From Methanoregula sp. (lineage in GTDB: Archaea > Halobacteriota > Methanomicrobia > Methanomicrobiales > Methanospirillaceae), in contig PNBP01000079.1 of NCBI GenBank assembly GCA_003136075.1, positions 1 to 5,723 on the forward strand: a stretch of 5,723 nt of DNA, in the 5' to 3' direction. The notes below the pieces were generated by a model. It was not told where the DNA came from. It worked only from the letters and a program-made list of their open reading frames with translations, and made no database searches. Positions 4,607 to 5,723 of the stretch are shown one piece after another (position 1 is the stretch's first letter; every line of letters starts with the position of its first letter). The position numbers were made by a program, and so were the translations under genes.

Positions 4607-5723
4607 GTGATACAGGGCAATAAGGATGTATTTGAAAACGTAATGGATCTGGCCAAGCGTCGCGGTTTTATCTGGCCAACGTCTGAATGCTATGGCGCAG
4701 TGGCAGGGTTTATCGATTATGGTCCGCTGGGTGCGATGATGAAACGGCGGATCGAAAACATCTGGAGGCAATTTTACGTCATCCAGGAAGGGTATTACGA
4801 GATCGAATGCCCAACGATTGCACAGGAATCCGTGTTTATCGCTTCGGGACACGTGAAGGGATTTTCTGACAAGATGTGCCAGTGCCCGCACTGCAGGGAA
4901 TACCTCAGGGCAGACCATGTCGCTGATGGTGGCGGTGTCACTGGTGCGGCAACGATGAATAATGAACAGCTCTCCGCAGCAATCGCCCCGTGCAAATGCC
5001 CGGCGTGCGAGGAAGTGCTGGGAACCGTTGAAGTCTATAATTTCAACCTGATGTTCCAGACAACAATCGGCCCCGGCTCCCAGCGGGTTGGTTACCTGCG
5101 TCCCGAAACGGCACAGGGTATGTTTGTGGATTTTGCCCGGCTGCTCCGGTTTTACCGCGACAAACTGCCGTTTGGCGCCGTGCAGATCGGCAAGTCATAC
5201 CGGAACGAGATCTCACCACGACAGGGCATGATCCGGCTCCGGGAGTTCACGCAGGCTGAAGCAGAGATCTTTGTTCACCCCAATGAGAAGAACCATCACC
5301 CGAAGTTCTCCCACTACGCGGCATACAAGATGCCGCTCCTCACTTATATTCACCAGCAGAAATGCGAACCGCCCATTGAAATGACCATGCGTGAAGCAGT
5401 TGATGCCGGCATCATTGCAAACGAATATGTTGCTTATTATGTCGCCCTCACCCACGAACTGCTCGTTTCCATCGGCATCAGACCGGAGCGGCTCCGGTTC
5501 CGCCAGCACCTTCCCGATGAGCGGGCGCATTATGCAACCGACTGCTGGGATGCGGAAGTATTCTCGGACAGGTTCGGCTGGGTGGAAACTGTCGGCATTG
5601 CAGACCGGACAAATTATGATCTGAACGCCCATGCCAGCCAGAGCGGCACACCCATGACCGTGTTCATCCAGTATGACACACCCAGGAAAGTGGAGCGCCG
5701 CCGCATCATCCCGAACATGAGCG
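4607..5723 (+). CDS. glyS: Glycyl-tRNA synthetase, archaeal/eukaryal alpha2 type (C-terminus cut by window edge)
   Basis: 372 codons are present with no stop; archaeal GlyRS is usually about 570-590 aa, so roughly a third is missing. The enzyme charges tRNA(Gly) with glycine using ATP in the cytosol. Class II features in order: LAKRRGFIWPTSE (15-27); GFIDYGPLG (34-42), the conserved start of the catalytic core; ESVFIASGHVKGFSD (74-88); an insertion with CQCPHC (91-96) and CKCPAC (129-134), a likely zinc site; LRPETAQGMF (164-173); motif 2, YRNEISPRQGMIRLREFTQAEAEIF (from 198), holding the ATP/glycine-contacting Arg and Glu residues; FRQH and ERAHYATDCWDAE (about 298-319); ADRTNYDLNAH (332-342). 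Motif 3 and the anticodon-binding domain lie beyond the window. GTG 4607 is chosen because a TGA lies three codons upstream (4598-4600) and an SD precedes it; ATG 4643 would leave less of the N-terminal helix. The gene is divergent from the Cmi4-like gene. Confidence 0.97.
   Translation, partial: MIQGNKDVFENVMDLAKRRGFIWPTSECYGAVAGFIDYGPLGAMMKRRIENIWRQFYVIQEGYYEIECPTIAQESVFIASGHVKGFSDKMCQCPHCREYLRADHVADGGGVTGAATMNNEQLSAAIAPCKCPACEEVLGTVEVYNFNLMFQTTIGPGSQRVGYLRPETAQGMFVDFARLLRFYRDKLPFGAVQIGKSYRNEISPRQGMIRLREFTQAEAEIFVHPNEKNHHPKFSHYAAYKMPLLTYIHQQKCEPPIEMTMREAVDAGIIANEYVAYYVALTHELLVSIGIRPERLRFRQHLPDERAHYATDCWDAEVFSDRFGWVETVGIADRTNYDLNAHASQSGTPMTVFIQYDTPRKVERRRIIPNMS

Noticed and set aside
4556..4918. 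120-aa minus-strand frame antisense to the 5' end of glyS
   Set aside because: It overlaps the strongly conserved GlyRS N-terminus and has no motif of its own; a shadow.
5213..5632. 139-aa minus-strand frame antisense to glyS
   Set aside because: It lies entirely over GlyRS motif 2 and the downstream conserved blocks; a shadow without recognisable features.

Overview
The window looks like a piece of a euryarchaeal chromosome, most likely a methanogen of the class Methanomicrobia (Methanomicrobiales-like). This is inferred from an archaeal/eukaryal-type glycyl-tRNA synthetase, a Trm5/Taw2-family tRNA(Phe) wybutosine-pathway type methyltransferase, a protein resembling the haloarchaeal 'conditioned medium-induced protein 4' family, archaeal TATA-like boxes, oligo-T terminators and a GTG start with a GGTGA-type ribosome binding site. 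Genus and species cannot be read from this sequence.

Layout. Six protein genes are supported. (1) 1-789, minus strand: Trm5/Taw2-like SAM-dependent enzyme, cut at its C-terminus by the window edge. (2) 1032-1760, plus: small FkbM-type SAM methyltransferase, divergent from gene 1 across a 242-nt gap. (3) 1869-2534, plus: FMN nitroreductase-fold protein; its frame is open back to 1761, but a TATA box and an SD-like AGGA argue for the internal start. (4) 2682-3350, minus: UPF0173-type metallo-beta-lactamase-fold hydrolase, convergent with gene 3; the gap holds an oligo-T tract and a perfect 11-bp hairpin that could terminate both strands. (5) 3565-4173, minus: Cmi4-like HTH protein, with a terminator hairpin overlapping its stop codon, so it is probably not co-transcribed with gene 4. 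(6) 4607 to the right edge, plus: glyS, lacking its C-terminal third, divergent from gene 5 across a 433-nt AT-rich gap.

Functional picture. These are mostly independent single-gene transcription units rather than a pathway operon. Two genes concern tRNA (modification and charging), two are SAM-dependent transferases, one is a flavoprotein, one a metal hydrolase and one a probable regulator. No mobile element, CRISPR array, rRNA or tRNA gene, or defence cassette was seen. The most noteworthy points are the missing Asn-Leu-Pro motif in the Trm5-like enzyme, the structured and repeat-bearing 433-nt gap upstream of glyS, and the little-studied Cmi4-like protein. I do not see convincing evidence for a new multi-gene system.
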